From Hymenobacter metallicola (lineage in GTDB: Bacteria; Bacteroidota; Bacteroidia; Cytophagales; Hymenobacteraceae), in the NCBI RefSeq assembly GCF_004745645.1, contig NZ_SRMB01000002.1, positions 558,001-622,000 on the forward strand: a DNA stretch of 64,000 nt, written 5' to 3'. The position numbers and the translations under genes were made by a program. Position 1 is the first letter of the stretch. Every line of letters begins with the position of its first letter. A model generated the notes under the pieces. That model did no database searches. It saw nothing but the letters and a program-made list of their open reading frames with translations, and had not been told where the DNA came from. Shown in pieces: positions 26,271 through 34,875 of the stretch.

Positions 26271-29200
26271 CTAGAACAGGAAGTCGAAGCCGACAAACAC
26301 CAGCTTCTCTTCTCCTACCGAATACGTGGCATTGATAACGGCCTGCTTGAGCACATCAATCCAGATGCCGCCGCCGAAACCGGTGTGGAAGGCGTCGATG
26401 CCGGTGCGCGTGTCGTAGCTCGAGTACACCCGGCCCGCGTCGGCCAGGCCCAGAATGCCAAACTTACCGGGCACCAGGTAAGCATTGAAGCTAAAGAGCT
26501 GCAGGCGGGCTTCGGCGTTGGCATACACGGAGGCGCGGCCGGCATAGCGCGTGCGGCGGTAACCACGCAGGTTGGTCGACTGCCCCAGCGTGTTGGCCTG
26601 GTAGAAGCGGTAGTCGCCCCAGTTGCGGGCGGCCCCGATGCGGCCGGCCCAGGTGAGCTGGAAGGGGAAGTTGGGGCTCAGGTAGAAGCGGAATTCGGAG
26701 GTGATACGACCAAAGTTGAGCTGCTCGGCATTCAGCTGGTAGTTCTGCTGCACCTCGTTGTACCAGCGCAGGCCGATCCGCGGATTCTTGGGCGAGCTGG
26801 CCGCGTCGATGTTCAGGTAAGCCCGGCCGCCCAGGTAACGGTTGAGCTGGAAATCGGTGCTACGGATGCCCAGGGCCGCCCCGCTCTCACCGTTTTTGGT
26901 AATAGGATTGAGGCCCCGGGCAATTTCGCTGCCGATGGCGTTTTGCTCCACCCGAAACTGGTCGTATTGGGGCCCGATGCCGACTTTGAGGAAGCTAAAC
27001 AGGTCCCGCTCCAGCACGGGGCTCACGTAGAAGCGGGAGAAGCGCACCCGATATGTGTCGTTAATGTCGCGGTTGCGCACCCGGTCGTCGGAGCCCAGCA
27101 GCTGGTTCTGGGAGTTGTTGCCTTCGCCGAAGAAGTTGTAGAGCAACTGCGGGCCGTAGAGCTGGGCGTTCAGGCGCAGGTCAAACCGGCCAATGACGTC
27201 CACGAACTGCCCATTGTAGCGCACATTGTAGGCGCGCTGCGAAGGCGAGTAGTTGGCGGCCAGCGTTTGCTCGGTCGAGAAGGGGGCCTTGCGGAAGCCG
27301 TAGGTACGGTAGGTCACGCCGCCGCCGAAAAACAGCCGGTCGTCTATGTTGTAGCCAAAGTACAGAGCCGGACCGAGGTAGTTCAGGCTATAGTCTTTGC
27401 GGTCGGTCCGCGGGTGGGTGTCGTACTGGCTTACCTCGGTGCCGGGCTGCAGGCGCAGGCGGGTTTCCTTGCCCGCGGTGATGACGTTGCCGGTATCGGC
27501 GTCGTAGATCTGGGTTTTGTGACGCAGCCCCCCCACGCGGGAGTTGTCGGTAATCGAGTCCCGGTCGGTGCCGCCGATAATGCGCAGCAACGCCCCGCCC
27601 TTCGACTGGCCCGTAACGTTGTACACGTCGTTGCCGGAGAAGCCGTAAAGGCGAATTTCGTCGGTTTCCTTGTCAAAGGTCTTGTCGAAGAGGGTCTTGG
27701 TGAGTTGACCTTCCTTGTTGATCTTGGTCACCTTCACCCGGGTTTTGTCGCCGTCGAGGCGCTCTACCTCAAACTTCTCGCGCTTGGAGCTGCCTTTCAC
27801 CTCCACGATGTCGTTGAGCGTGCCGTAGTAGTCGGCAGCCAGCTGGGGCAGCAGGTCGCGGCGGCTCTTGAGCTTGGCAATGATTTCGGGACCGTGCAGG
27901 TCGTAGATTTCCTTGGGCCACTGCGTACGGAAGGCCTTTTCGATTTCGGCGTCGGTCAGGTCGGCCTTCATCTTCTCGGCAATCTTCACCCAGTCTTCCT
28001 TGGTCACGGAGGCCAGGAACACCCGGTCGTTGGCCAGGGCCGTCAAGTTGAGGCCTTTGTAGTCGGCGTAGTCGTAGCCGAAGTTCTGGAAGTTGCGGAT
28101 GGCCCACTTGCGCGAGGCCAGATACGGCAGCAGGCCGTCGCCCTTGAAGAAGGCAATGTCGCGGTCCTCGGGTACAGCCGTGAATTTCCGGTCCCCGTCC
28201 TTGTCCTTGGTTTCAGCCCAGCGCCACTGGTCTTCGTGCCGGTCCCAGTCGCCGATCCACATATCGAAGAGGCGGGAGCGGGCAAAGGCCTTTTCGTTGA
28301 CGCGGTTGTCGTTGTCGTCGATGAGGCGCTCCATCACCTTGTCGGTACCCACCAGGTTTTCGGCGTTGCCCAAGGATTCCACGTTGCTTTGGTCGTCCTT
28401 GGCATCCTCCTCAATCATGGCCGGCGTGTTCGAAAACCGCTCGTAGTACTGGCCCAGCAAGGGGTCCTGCGGGATAAACACCGGCTTGGGGTTGGTGTGC
28501 AGAATACCGGCGGTAGTGCCCAAAGTAGCTACCGGGAAGGCCCCAAAGGGGTGCTGGGCCGAAATCTGGTCCTGCAGAATGTCCTTGGCCGCGCCTTCGC
28601 GCAGGGCTTCGGGCAGCACGGCCGCGGGGTCTTTGTTGAGGCCGCGCAAAGTGTAGTTGCGGCCTTCCTCGTTGCGCACCTTCAGCGAAGCCGTTTGCTT
28701 GCCGCCCCCGATTTTGTAGGGCTCCAGGCCGCCCCGTTCGGTGGCCATGTCCAGCACCTCAAACTTCACCGGCGTAGCCCATTCCTTGCGGTAATGCTCG
28801 CCGAAGAGGAAACGGTGAAAGCCGCCGCGCTTGTCGTAGTCGGTGTTCACGGCCAGGGTCACGGTGCTGTCCTGGAAGTTGGGCCGCTTCACGTTTTTCA
28901 CTTCCTGAATCTGGGCTACCTCCTGGGTGGTTTTGGCATACAGGGGGGTCCGGAACACCAGCCGGCCGCTTTCGCCCTTGTCATTCGGAATCCAGAACTC
29001 GGTCCAGACCTCGCCGTTGTCGTAGTAATTCACCCGGGCCCAGCCTTTTTCCTTGTCCGAGAAGATGGCGTCGCCGCTTTTGCCGGGCCGCACGTGCTGG
29101 GTTTTGCAGCCCGAGCCGCTGACGATGTGGTGCAGGGCGCCTTCCTTGAAATACTGCAGGTTGTGCTCGTGGCCGGCGGCGTAGATGATGTTGGGGTATT

Positions 29201-30167
29201 TATTGAAAATCTCCATCAGGCCCTTCTTGTAGGCCTGGTACAAGGGGTGCGGAATATCCTGGCTTACTCCGCCGTACTTGCGGGCAAAAGGGTATACCGA
29301 GCCAATGATGGGCAGGGGCAGGAAAGCGTACTTATAGACAATGGAGAGCGGGAAGAAATGGTCGGCCAAGGTGAAATAGCCCCCGTGAATACCATCCGAG
29401 AAGAGCGGGTGGTGGGCAATGACCATGATGTTGCGGTTCTGATTCCGCTGAATGATGTCTTCGAGCTGGGTGAAGAAGTCGGTTTCATTGGCTACGCCGC
29501 AGCCGCTGTTGTTGCCATAGGGCCGCTCGCCGCTGGTTTGCAGAAACCACTGCGAGTTGATGGCAATCATCAGAATATCGTCCTGCAGGCGCACCTCGAA
29601 GGGACCTGGGCAGGCGTTGCGCGGAATGAAGAAGTCGCCGGTGAAGGGGAAGGCGGCCGAGTCGCTGGTCAGGTAGTTTTCGACAAAGGCCTGCTGCCGG
29701 TTCACTTGGTCGACGGCCCCGGCCAGGCCCTGCTTCCAGTCGTGGTTGCCCGGAATCATGTACTTCTCGCCGGCGTAGCCGCGCAGCGACTCGAGCTGCC
29801 CGATCATGCGCTCCTCCGACTCTTTACGGTCGTAGGCGCCTTCGCGGGGCATGCCGTATTCGTAGATGTTGTCGCCCAGAAAGATGGTCGTGCTCTTGGG
29901 GCCCGCCTTCACGATCTGCTGGTTCAGGAAGTTCAGCGACGGTTCGCCCCCATCCTGTTTCTTGATGGGCTTGCCCACGTCGCCGATCAAAAAGATAGAG
30001 TAGCGGATGCGGTTACTATCGGGCGGGGTTTTGCTTTCCCAGTTTTCACCGCCATGGTTATAGTTGGGCCGCGTGGGGTGGGGCGCCTGGGTTTTCTTCT
30101 GGGCTACGGCAGTATTCAGGCTCCCTAGTAAAAGCAGGAAGCAGCTGAGCAGAAAAGGTCTTCTCAT
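26271..30167 (-). CDS. Calcineurin-like phosphoesterase fused to a kinase-like segment and an outer-membrane barrel
   Basis: A 1298-residue exported protein; signal peptide about 1-22 (MRRPFLLSCFLLLLGSLNTAVA). Residues about 50-370 are a metallophosphoesterase with all expected blocks: FLIGDVGKP, FLGDNIYEYG, PGNHDW, IAHHPLFSDG and AAGHEHNLQ. A central region includes SRLFDMWIGDWDRHEDQWRW (D642, H644) and PEDRD (D668, D670), resembling the catalytic loop and metal site of HipA/PI4K-type kinases. The last 450 residues are a BamA/Omp85-like surface barrel (GGGVTYRTYGFR, LRGYRRTRYAGRASVYANAEARLQLF, ending VFVGFDFLF). I start at 30167, where the signal peptide begins. The phosphoesterase should face the periplasm or surface; substrate unknown. 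Confidence 0.8.
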   Translation of the reverse strand: MRRPFLLSCFLLLLGSLNTAVAQKKTQAPHPTRPNYNHGGENWESKTPPDSNRIRYSIFLIGDVGKPIKKQDGGEPSLNFLNQQIVKAGPKSTTIFLGDNIYEYGMPREGAYDRKESEERMIGQLESLRGYAGEKYMIPGNHDWKQGLAGAVDQVNRQQAFVENYLTSDSAAFPFTGDFFIPRNACPGPFEVRLQDDILMIAINSQWFLQTSGERPYGNNSGCGVANETDFFTQLEDIIQRNQNRNIMVIAHHPLFSDGIHGGYFTLADHFFPLSIVYKYAFLPLPIIGSVYPFARKYGGVSQDIPHPLYQAYKKGLMEIFNKYPNIIYAAGHEHNLQYFKEGALHHIVSGSGCKTQHVRPGKSGDAIFSDKEKGWARVNYYDNGEVWTEFWIPNDKGESGRLVFRTPLYAKTTQEVAQIQEVKNVKRPNFQDSTVTLAVNTDYDKRGGFHRFLFGEHYRKEWATPVKFEVLDMATERGGLEPYKIGGGKQTASLKVRNEEGRNYTLRGLNKDPAAVLPEALREGAAKDILQDQISAQHPFGAFPVATLGTTAGILHTNPKPVFIPQDPLLGQYYERFSNTPAMIEEDAKDDQSNVESLGNAENLVGTDKVMERLIDDNDNRVNEKAFARSRLFDMWIGDWDRHEDQWRWAETKDKDGDRKFTAVPEDRDIAFFKGDGLLPYLASRKWAIRNFQNFGYDYADYKGLNLTALANDRVFLASVTKEDWVKIAEKMKADLTDAEIEKAFRTQWPKEIYDLHGPEIIAKLKSRRDLLPQLAADYYGTLNDIVEVKGSSKREKFEVERLDGDKTRVKVTKINKEGQLTKTLFDKTFDKETDEIRLYGFSGNDVYNVTGQSKGGALLRIIGGTDRDSITDNSRVGGLRHKTQIYDADTGNVITAGKETRLRLQPGTEVSQYDTHPRTDRKDYSLNYLGPALYFGYNIDDRLFFGGGVTYRTYGFRKAPFSTEQTLAANYSPSQRAYNVRYNGQFVDVIGRFDLRLNAQLYGPQLLYNFFGEGNNSQNQLLGSDDRVRNRDINDTYRVRFSRFYVSPVLERDLFSFLKVGIGPQYDQFRVEQNAIGSEIARGLNPITKNGESGAALGIRSTDFQLNRYLGGRAYLNIDAASSPKNPRIGLRWYNEVQQNYQLNAEQLNFGRITSEFRFYLSPNFPFQLTWAGRIGAARNWGDYRFYQANTLGQSTNLRGYRRTRYAGRASVYANAEARLQLFSFNAYLVPGKFGILGLADAGRVYSSYDTRTGIDAFHTGFGGGIWIDVLKQAVINATYSVGEEKLVFVGFDFLF

Positions 30168-30424
30168 ATAGAAGCAATGAACGTAAATGCAGCGCGGGAG
30201 TGTAAGAGGAAAGGAGAGCAGCGCCGCGTCGAAGCCCGGGAAAAGTCGTAAACTACTGCATACGGCGCCGCGCATCGGGCGTTGACGGGCTGTGCGCTGC
30301 CCTACGCAATCCGCCGGCCCACGGTTGGGCTCGGCCCTGGTAAAAACTTCACGCTCTGATTCGCGTTCTAAGCCGAATAAGGGGCACGGGCGCATTGCTG
30401 CCGGCCCCATTCTACTTCCGCCCC

Positions 30425-31651
30425 ATGGAAACCACTGAGACCTTAAAACCGACCAAGGCCGAAATCATAAAAAAGGCCAAAGCCCATATCACGACCCTGT
30501 TTGAGGAAAAGCTACCCAAGCCACTCGTGTACCACTCCTTTAAGCATACGGCTACTACCGTCAAGGAGGCCAAGGCCCTGGGCGAAGCCACCGAACTGAG
30601 CCCCGAAGACCTCGAAGCATTGGTACTGGCCGCCTGGTTTCACGACGCGGGCTACACCGAAGTGTACGACGGCCACGAATACCGCAGCATGGAGCTGGCC
30701 GAGCAGTGGCTGCAGGCGCAGGGCTACCCCGCCGACCGCGTTGCCGTGGTCAAAGACATCATCCGGGCTACCCACCGCGACGAAACGCCCAAAACCGAGT
30801 TGCAGCAGCTGCTCGTCGATGCCGACATGAGCAGCATGGGCCGGGAGGAATTCTTTGCCAACGGTGAGCTGCTGCGGGCCGAGTGGGAAACGGTGCTGGG
30901 CAAAAGCTACGACAGCGTGGAGTGGGCCGAAACCCAGCTCGACTTTCTGCTCTCGTCTAAGTTTCTGACGGATGCCGCCAAGGACCGCTACAAGGAGCAG
31001 TTCAAGGAGAATATCAAGGAGCAGCGCAAGCTGCTGAAGAAGACCGAAAAGAAGAAGAAAAAGCGCGAGCAGGAAGAGCAGGGCAACTTTGCCGAAGGCA
31101 AGCGGGGCGTTGAAACGATGTTCCGGACGACGTACAACAACCACATCAAGCTCTCGGACATGGCCGATAAAAAGGCCAGCATGATGATTAGCCTCAACGC
31201 GGTAATCATGTCGATTATCATCACCTACCTGGGGGCCAAAACCACGGCCATCGGCCCGGCCTTTACCCGCAACCCCATCCTGACGGTACCCATGGGCCTG
31301 CTGCTGGCTACGGCCCTGGGCTCGGTAGTGTCGGCCATCCTCTCGGCCCAGCCCGACGTGACCAGCTTCAAGTGGCTCAAGAAAAGTCCGCAGGTGGCCA
31401 CCAACCGCCGCGTGAACCTGCTGTTCTTCGGCAACTTTACCAAGCTCAGCCTCGACGACTTTCATAGCGGCATGACCGGCCTGATGCGCAACAAGGACAA
31501 CCTGTACACCAACATGGTGACGGACATTTACTACCTGGGCGAGGTGCTGGCCCGCAAGTACCGGCTGCTGCGCATCAGCTACACCATCTTCATGGTCGGC
31601 CTGATTCTGACCGTGCTGTCGTTCGGCATTGTGCTGCTCTACAAATCCTAA
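30425..31651 (+). CDS. HD-domain phosphohydrolase fused to a PycTM-type membrane domain
   Basis: A 408-residue two-part protein. Residues about 15-180 form an HD domain with H37/H41, the H73-D74 doublet in AAWFHDAGYTEVY and an aspartate at 132 or 134 (LLVDADMSSMG), so the metal site looks intact. A charged coiled linker (185-225) leads to a membrane domain: helices at about 253-270, 288-308 and 385-405. The stretch HIKLSDMADKKASMMISLNA just before the first helix is the hallmark of PycTM (Pycsar effector) proteins, whose members respond to cyclic nucleotides and disrupt the membrane. The HD part could bind or hydrolyse such a nucleotide; this is inference. Convergent with a cyclase-homology gene. 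Start chosen at the first ATG giving family-like sequence. Confidence 0.85.
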   Translation: METTETLKPTKAEIIKKAKAHITTLFEEKLPKPLVYHSFKHTATTVKEAKALGEATELSPEDLEALVLAAWFHDAGYTEVYDGHEYRSMELAEQWLQAQGYPADRVAVVKDIIRATHRDETPKTELQQLLVDADMSSMGREEFFANGELLRAEWETVLGKSYDSVEWAETQLDFLLSSKFLTDAAKDRYKEQFKENIKEQRKLLKKTEKKKKKREQEEQGNFAEGKRGVETMFRTTYNNHIKLSDMADKKASMMISLNAVIMSIIITYLGAKTTAIGPAFTRNPILTVPMGLLLATALGSVVSAILSAQPDVTSFKWLKKSPQVATNRRVNLLFFGNFTKLSLDDFHSGMTGLMRNKDNLYTNMVTDIYYLGEVLARKYRLLRISYTIFMVGLILTVLSFGIVLLYKS

Positions 31652-31666
31652 CTCCTCGGCAAAACC

Positions 31667-31708
31667 CACAGAAAAGCCCCGCTGAACTGTCAGCGGGGCT
31701 TTTCTGTG
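31667..31708. terminator. Bidirectional terminator between the HD-PycTM and cyclase-homology genes
   Basis: A perfect 19-bp stem (CACAGAAAAGCCCCGCTGA) with a 4-base loop sits between the two convergent stop codons. Confidence 0.9.
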
Positions 31709-31722
31709 CGTCGAACGGTCCG

Positions 31723-32922
31723 TTAGCTTTTTTTCGGCAGGCGCTGCGTGCGGTTCATTCCCTCGCAGAGCTGGGCAAACTGCCGGATGGAATGACCCAG
31801 AAACCGGCGCATCCGCTGGCGTTGCCCAAAGCGAATAAGCGGGTGCTGACTGGCAATGTAGCCGTAGCGAAACTCCAGCGTCACGAAACAGGTCTGGTCG
31901 TCAACTACTTCAATAAAGCAGAACAGGAAAGAATTGGGAAACAGCCGAAACAGGGAGATTTTCTCGACATACTCAATCCGGTCGGCATCCTCGAAACGCT
32001 GCACGGTCTGGAAGTCAATCTGCCCCCGGTTTAGGTTTACTTTGTAGCTGGTGCCCAGGCGCCCGGCTTTGGTCAAGTCGTATTTCACCCCGCTCACGCC
32101 CGGCATCCAGTGGGCCCGTAGGCGGAAGTTGCTCAGCACCCGCAAGGCATAGGCCGCCGGCACGCGTACTGTGCTCATCACCTTGAGGGCATTGCCGTCC
32201 ACGCCGCGCGGGGAGCCGCTGTCCGGGCCGCCGTCGTTGAGCAGCAGGCGCAGCGGCGAGAGGTAGGCGTAGCGGTAGCAGATTTCGCCCAGGTAGTCGT
32301 AGATACAGGTGCCGCGGAGCAGGCGCGTCCAGGAAAAGCTGCGGGCAATGTCGGCCGCCGACTGGGTTTGCAGGTAGCCGTCGGAAAGTAGGATGTACTC
32401 GTTGCCGGTCACGTTGTTCTTGAGCAGGCGGTGCACCACAATCACGTCGCGCCCCATGAGCTTGGTAAACTGCCGGATCTGGGCCACGCTGACCTGCCCA
32501 AAGTGCACAATGATTTTTATAGTAAGGTCGTGGCTGCGCAGGGCCGCGCTCAGCTCCGAGTCCAGGTCGCGCTCTACTAGCCGCACGTAATTTTGAAAGT
32601 CTAGGAAGATGCGGCGGCACTGGGTCACGACCTCCTGCACCGTGGGCGGGGGCCCCAGCCGGTAAAACAGAATAGCGTCGCCCTGAATTTCGCTGACTTC
32701 CATGTCCAGGGTATTGGCTTCCACCAGAATTTCCAGCAGGTCGGCAATAAGCTGGGGGGCCAGCGTGCTGCCCGACTCCTGAATAAAACGCGTAAAGCCA
32801 CTAATATCGGGAATGAACAGCAGCGCGGGCACCATGCCGTCGTCGGACACACTCGCCCCGGTGGTAGTAGGCCGGCTACCAGCAGCCCGACGGGCCGCAC
32901 GCATGTCATCCAATAAACCCAT
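31723..32922 (-). CDS. Class III cyclase-homology (DUF2652-like) protein with SRPBCC-like C-terminus
   Basis: A 399-residue cytosolic protein. Residues about 30-215 resemble class III nucleotidyl cyclases: FIPDISGFTRF gives the first metal aspartate (D39), EIQGDAILF the second (D82), and GRDVIVVHRLLKNN the transition-state arginine (R165). The usual asparagine four residues after the glycine is isoleucine (I161), and the base-selecting lysine position holds glutamate (E78), as in guanylate cyclases. So it may be a weak, altered or inactive cyclase. Residues about 245-390 look like a polyketide-cyclase/START-type SRPBCC domain (RVPAAYALRVLSNFRLRAHWMPGV). I recall the N-terminal family as DUF2652, common in Bacteroidota. 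Product and ligand unknown. Confidence 0.75.
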   Translation of the reverse strand: MGLLDDMRAARRAAGSRPTTTGASVSDDGMVPALLFIPDISGFTRFIQESGSTLAPQLIADLLEILVEANTLDMEVSEIQGDAILFYRLGPPPTVQEVVTQCRRIFLDFQNYVRLVERDLDSELSAALRSHDLTIKIIVHFGQVSVAQIRQFTKLMGRDVIVVHRLLKNNVTGNEYILLSDGYLQTQSAADIARSFSWTRLLRGTCIYDYLGEICYRYAYLSPLRLLLNDGGPDSGSPRGVDGNALKVMSTVRVPAAYALRVLSNFRLRAHWMPGVSGVKYDLTKAGRLGTSYKVNLNRGQIDFQTVQRFEDADRIEYVEKISLFRLFPNSFLFCFIEVVDDQTCFVTLEFRYGYIASQHPLIRFGQRQRMRRFLGHSIRQFAQLCEGMNRTQRLPKKS

Positions 32923-32983
32923 AGTGAAACCTGATAAACCGAAGAGAGGCTAGCGGCCTATACGCAAGGCCTGGAGTAGCAGG

Positions 32984-33016
32984 TTTGGGCCATAGGTTGC
33001 TTTAGAGTTACCTTTG
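32984..33016 (+). promoter_or_regulatory. Promoter of tRNA-Arg
   Basis: TTTG (32984-32987), 21 bp spacer and TACCTTTG (33009-33016) form a full Bacteroidota -33/-7 promoter; transcription would begin about 10 bp before the mature tRNA 5' end at 33033. Confidence 0.75.
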
Positions 33017-33032
33017 TGGTAAATGCCAGAAT

Positions 33033-33104
33033 GGCTGCGTAGTTCAACGGATAGAATAGGCGTTTCCTAAACGCTTGATATGGGTTCGATTCCCGTCGCG
33101 GCTA
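33033..33104 (+). tRNA. tRNA-Arg (anticodon CCU, reads AGG)
   Basis: All four arms fold: acceptor GGCTGCG/CGCGGCT with a G1-U72 wobble, D stem GTTC/GAAT with a terminal wobble-like pair, anticodon stem GGCGT/ACGCT around loop TTCCTAA (CCT at 33066-33068), and T loop TTCGATT on a 5-bp stem. The discriminator base is A and the CCA tail is not encoded. A full promoter lies upstream and a terminator downstream, so it is a single-gene unit. Confidence 0.95.
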
Positions 33105-33112
33105 CTAACATT

Positions 33113-33147
33113 ACCTGCTCCTTATTATCCGGGAGCAGGTTTTTTTG
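33113..33147 (+). terminator. Terminator of tRNA-Arg
   Basis: ACCTGCTCC and GGAGCAGGT pair around a 10-base loop and are followed by seven or more Ts, 9 bp after the tRNA. Confidence 0.85.
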
Positions 33148-33385
33148 CTTTATCCGCTTTCAACTGCAGGATGCTCACCCGGCACAATACCGCTTTTGCA
33201 GGGCAAATTGCCAGGTTAACCGAGCGAAAAAAGACTTATAACGACTCCCGCCGAACCGGTACAACTTCTTGAAAGCAAGTAAGTATACACCAAAGCCCAG
33301 CCCCCTTGATCCTATGCCTGCCTCATAGCTGTGCGGGGCCAGTACCACGGAGTAACCTCTCCTCAACCTTAGTCCTATTGCGTTA

Positions 33386-33919
33386 ATGCTACCTATTAGT
33401 GAAGATGTATTAGTGCAGCGGCTTTACGCACGGGAGGAATCGGCCATGACACTCTTCTACGACAAGTACGGCCGCATTCTTTACAACGTCATTTTACGCA
33501 TCGTGCGCCAGGAAATTGCAGCTGAAGACGTGCTGCAGGAAAGCATGGTGAAAATCTGGTATTCTTTCGCCTCGTACAATGCTACCCGGGGTCGGCTCTT
33601 TACGTGGGCTCTCAACGTGTGCCGCAACGCGGCCATCGACCACATCCGGACGCGGCACTACCATGAGGGCCAGCAAACCCAGCCCCTGGAAGATACAATG
33701 GCCTGCTACCAAATAGCCGCCACGGGGTTTCAGCCCGAGCACATCGGCCTGCGCGAGTTAGTAATGCGCCTAAAGCCCAACGACCGAAAAATCATTGACT
33801 TGCTCTATTTCGGGGGCTTTACGCAAGCCGAAGTAGCCGATGAGCTGCAAGTACCGCTGGGCACCGTCAAAACTCGGGCCCGGGCCGCCATGCATGCTCT
33901 GGCGAAGGCCGCCCGATAA
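33386..33919 (+). CDS. ECF-type RNA polymerase sigma factor
   Basis: A 177-residue sigma-70 family protein with region 2 (YDKYGRILYNVILRIVRQEIAAEDVLQESMVKIW, the -10 binding helix FTWALNVCRNAAIDHIR) and region 4 (RKIIDLLYFGGFTQAEVADELQVPLGTVKTRARAAMHAL). No anti-sigma factor gene follows, which is unusual for the group. Instead, about 430 bp downstream on the same strand come two tail-collar protein genes, and a link between them is possible but unproven. The ATG at 33386 gives the expected length. Confidence 0.92.
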   Translation: MLPISEDVLVQRLYAREESAMTLFYDKYGRILYNVILRIVRQEIAAEDVLQESMVKIWYSFASYNATRGRLFTWALNVCRNAAIDHIRTRHYHEGQQTQPLEDTMACYQIAATGFQPEHIGLRELVMRLKPNDRKIIDLLYFGGFTQAEVADELQVPLGTVKTRARAAMHALAKAAR

Positions 33920-34347
33920 CTAGCGTTTTTTATCCTTGCTGCCCCTGCTGTTGCTTCTCACAGTCAGGGGCTTTGGCATTTCATTTTTGGACACTGCCAC
34001 TCGTCTTTTTTCTATTTTTCCCCCTAGAATAAAACAGAGCGTAAGCGGAACAGGAAGGAATATATAAATATTACCAGAGTTATATAAAAACTCGAATTAT
34101 TTCCGCAGATTTGTTTCGCACTTGTTACGCACGCTGTAACCACTCTCTATCTTCTGTCTTGTTGCTTGTCTACACACCAACCTGGTTCTGCCCAGTTTGC
34201 CAACTGTCTTTATCCTAGCTATACTACTCATAATCAATAGGATTTATCTGTTGCACCTACCACCCTCCCCATTATTGAACCTGCCAACTAGAGCAGCTAA
34301 ACCCTGTTCTATCCTATTTTTTACTTCCAGCCTCATTTTTTTCCTGC
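33920..34347. other. AT-rich intergenic region upstream of the tail-collar genes
   Basis: No gene seen. A weak hairpin (GCCCCTG at 33941-33947 with CAGGGGC at 33965-33971, then TTT) may terminate the sigma factor transcript. From about 34020 to 34120 the sequence is AT-rich and includes the short inverted repeat GAGTT/AACTC and a one-mismatch -7 box (CAGATTTG), so a promoter for the collar genes probably lies here. Confidence 0.4.
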
Positions 34348-34803
34348 ATGAAGCAACCCTCTACCCTCGTTACCCCTTCTTCTCCCCAACAGGCTTCACG
34401 ACGTAGCTGGCTTAAGGGCCTAGGCGCGTTGATGGGGACCACCCTCCTAGGCGGATCAACCTACGCCGTATCGTCCCCCGTAGCCAAGCTAGCCGCAACG
34501 CCGGCCGCAGGAATCGAGCCGATTGGCACAGTGAAGCTCTTTGTTGGTCCCGAATTGCCTGCGGGCTGGGTTGTGTGCGACGGCTCCCTGCTGCGCGTTG
34601 ACCAACACCCAGCTTTGTACAAGGCCCTCGGTGCTATGTACGGCGGCAACGGTCAGACTACCTTTGCCCTGCCTAAACTGCTGCCCACCACTACCGAAAC
34701 GCAGCTGTCAACGTGGCTGCCCGCGGTAAAAATAGCCGCTGCTCCCGTCGTTACCGCTCTGGCAGAATTGCGCATGCCGCACCAAACCCGCCGCCTCAGC
34801 TAG
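34348..34803 (+). CDS. Short tail-collar domain protein with Tat-like leader
   Basis: A 151-residue protein. The N-terminus has a twin-arginine-like leader, SRRSWLKGLGALMGTTLLGG, followed by an Ala-rich segment that could be the cleavage region. Residues about 52-112 are one phage tail-collar module (IGTVKLFVGPELPAGWVVCD, YGGNGQTTFALPKL). It ends soon after the collar, so it lacks the long repeat-rich tail of its neighbour at 34876; it may be a truncated or specialised paralogue. Proteins of this type in Bacteroidota are usually not phage parts, and their function is unsettled. Confidence 0.75.
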   Translation: MKQPSTLVTPSSPQQASRRSWLKGLGALMGTTLLGGSTYAVSSPVAKLAATPAAGIEPIGTVKLFVGPELPAGWVVCDGSLLRVDQHPALYKALGAMYGGNGQTTFALPKLLPTTTETQLSTWLPAVKIAAAPVVTALAELRMPHQTRRLS

Positions 34804-34875
34804 CATAAGCCCAGGTTCTGCCGGGCTTTGGTATTGTCATCACTCTATTCCTTCATTTCTTTTCTTCTCTCTATT

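Noticed and set aside
26265..30128. A 1287-codon open frame on the plus strand opposite the phosphoesterase-barrel gene
   Set aside because: It mirrors the real gene codon for codon, its protein is Val/Gly/His-rich without domains, and long antisense frames are expected in GC-rich genes with strong third-position bias. The minus-strand frame has a signal peptide and clear catalytic motifs.
30425..32922. A classical Pycsar operon (cyclase plus PycTM effector)
   Set aside because: The genes converge and share a terminator, the effector carries an HD domain, and the cyclase-like protein belongs to a different, DUF2652-like branch with an altered active site. Kept only as a candidate circuit.
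34197..34406. A 69-codon frame with hydrophobic N-terminus before and across the short tail-collar gene
   Set aside because: It lies in the AT-rich leader, overlaps the start of a convincing gene in another frame, and its hydrophobicity follows from T/C-rich promoter DNA.
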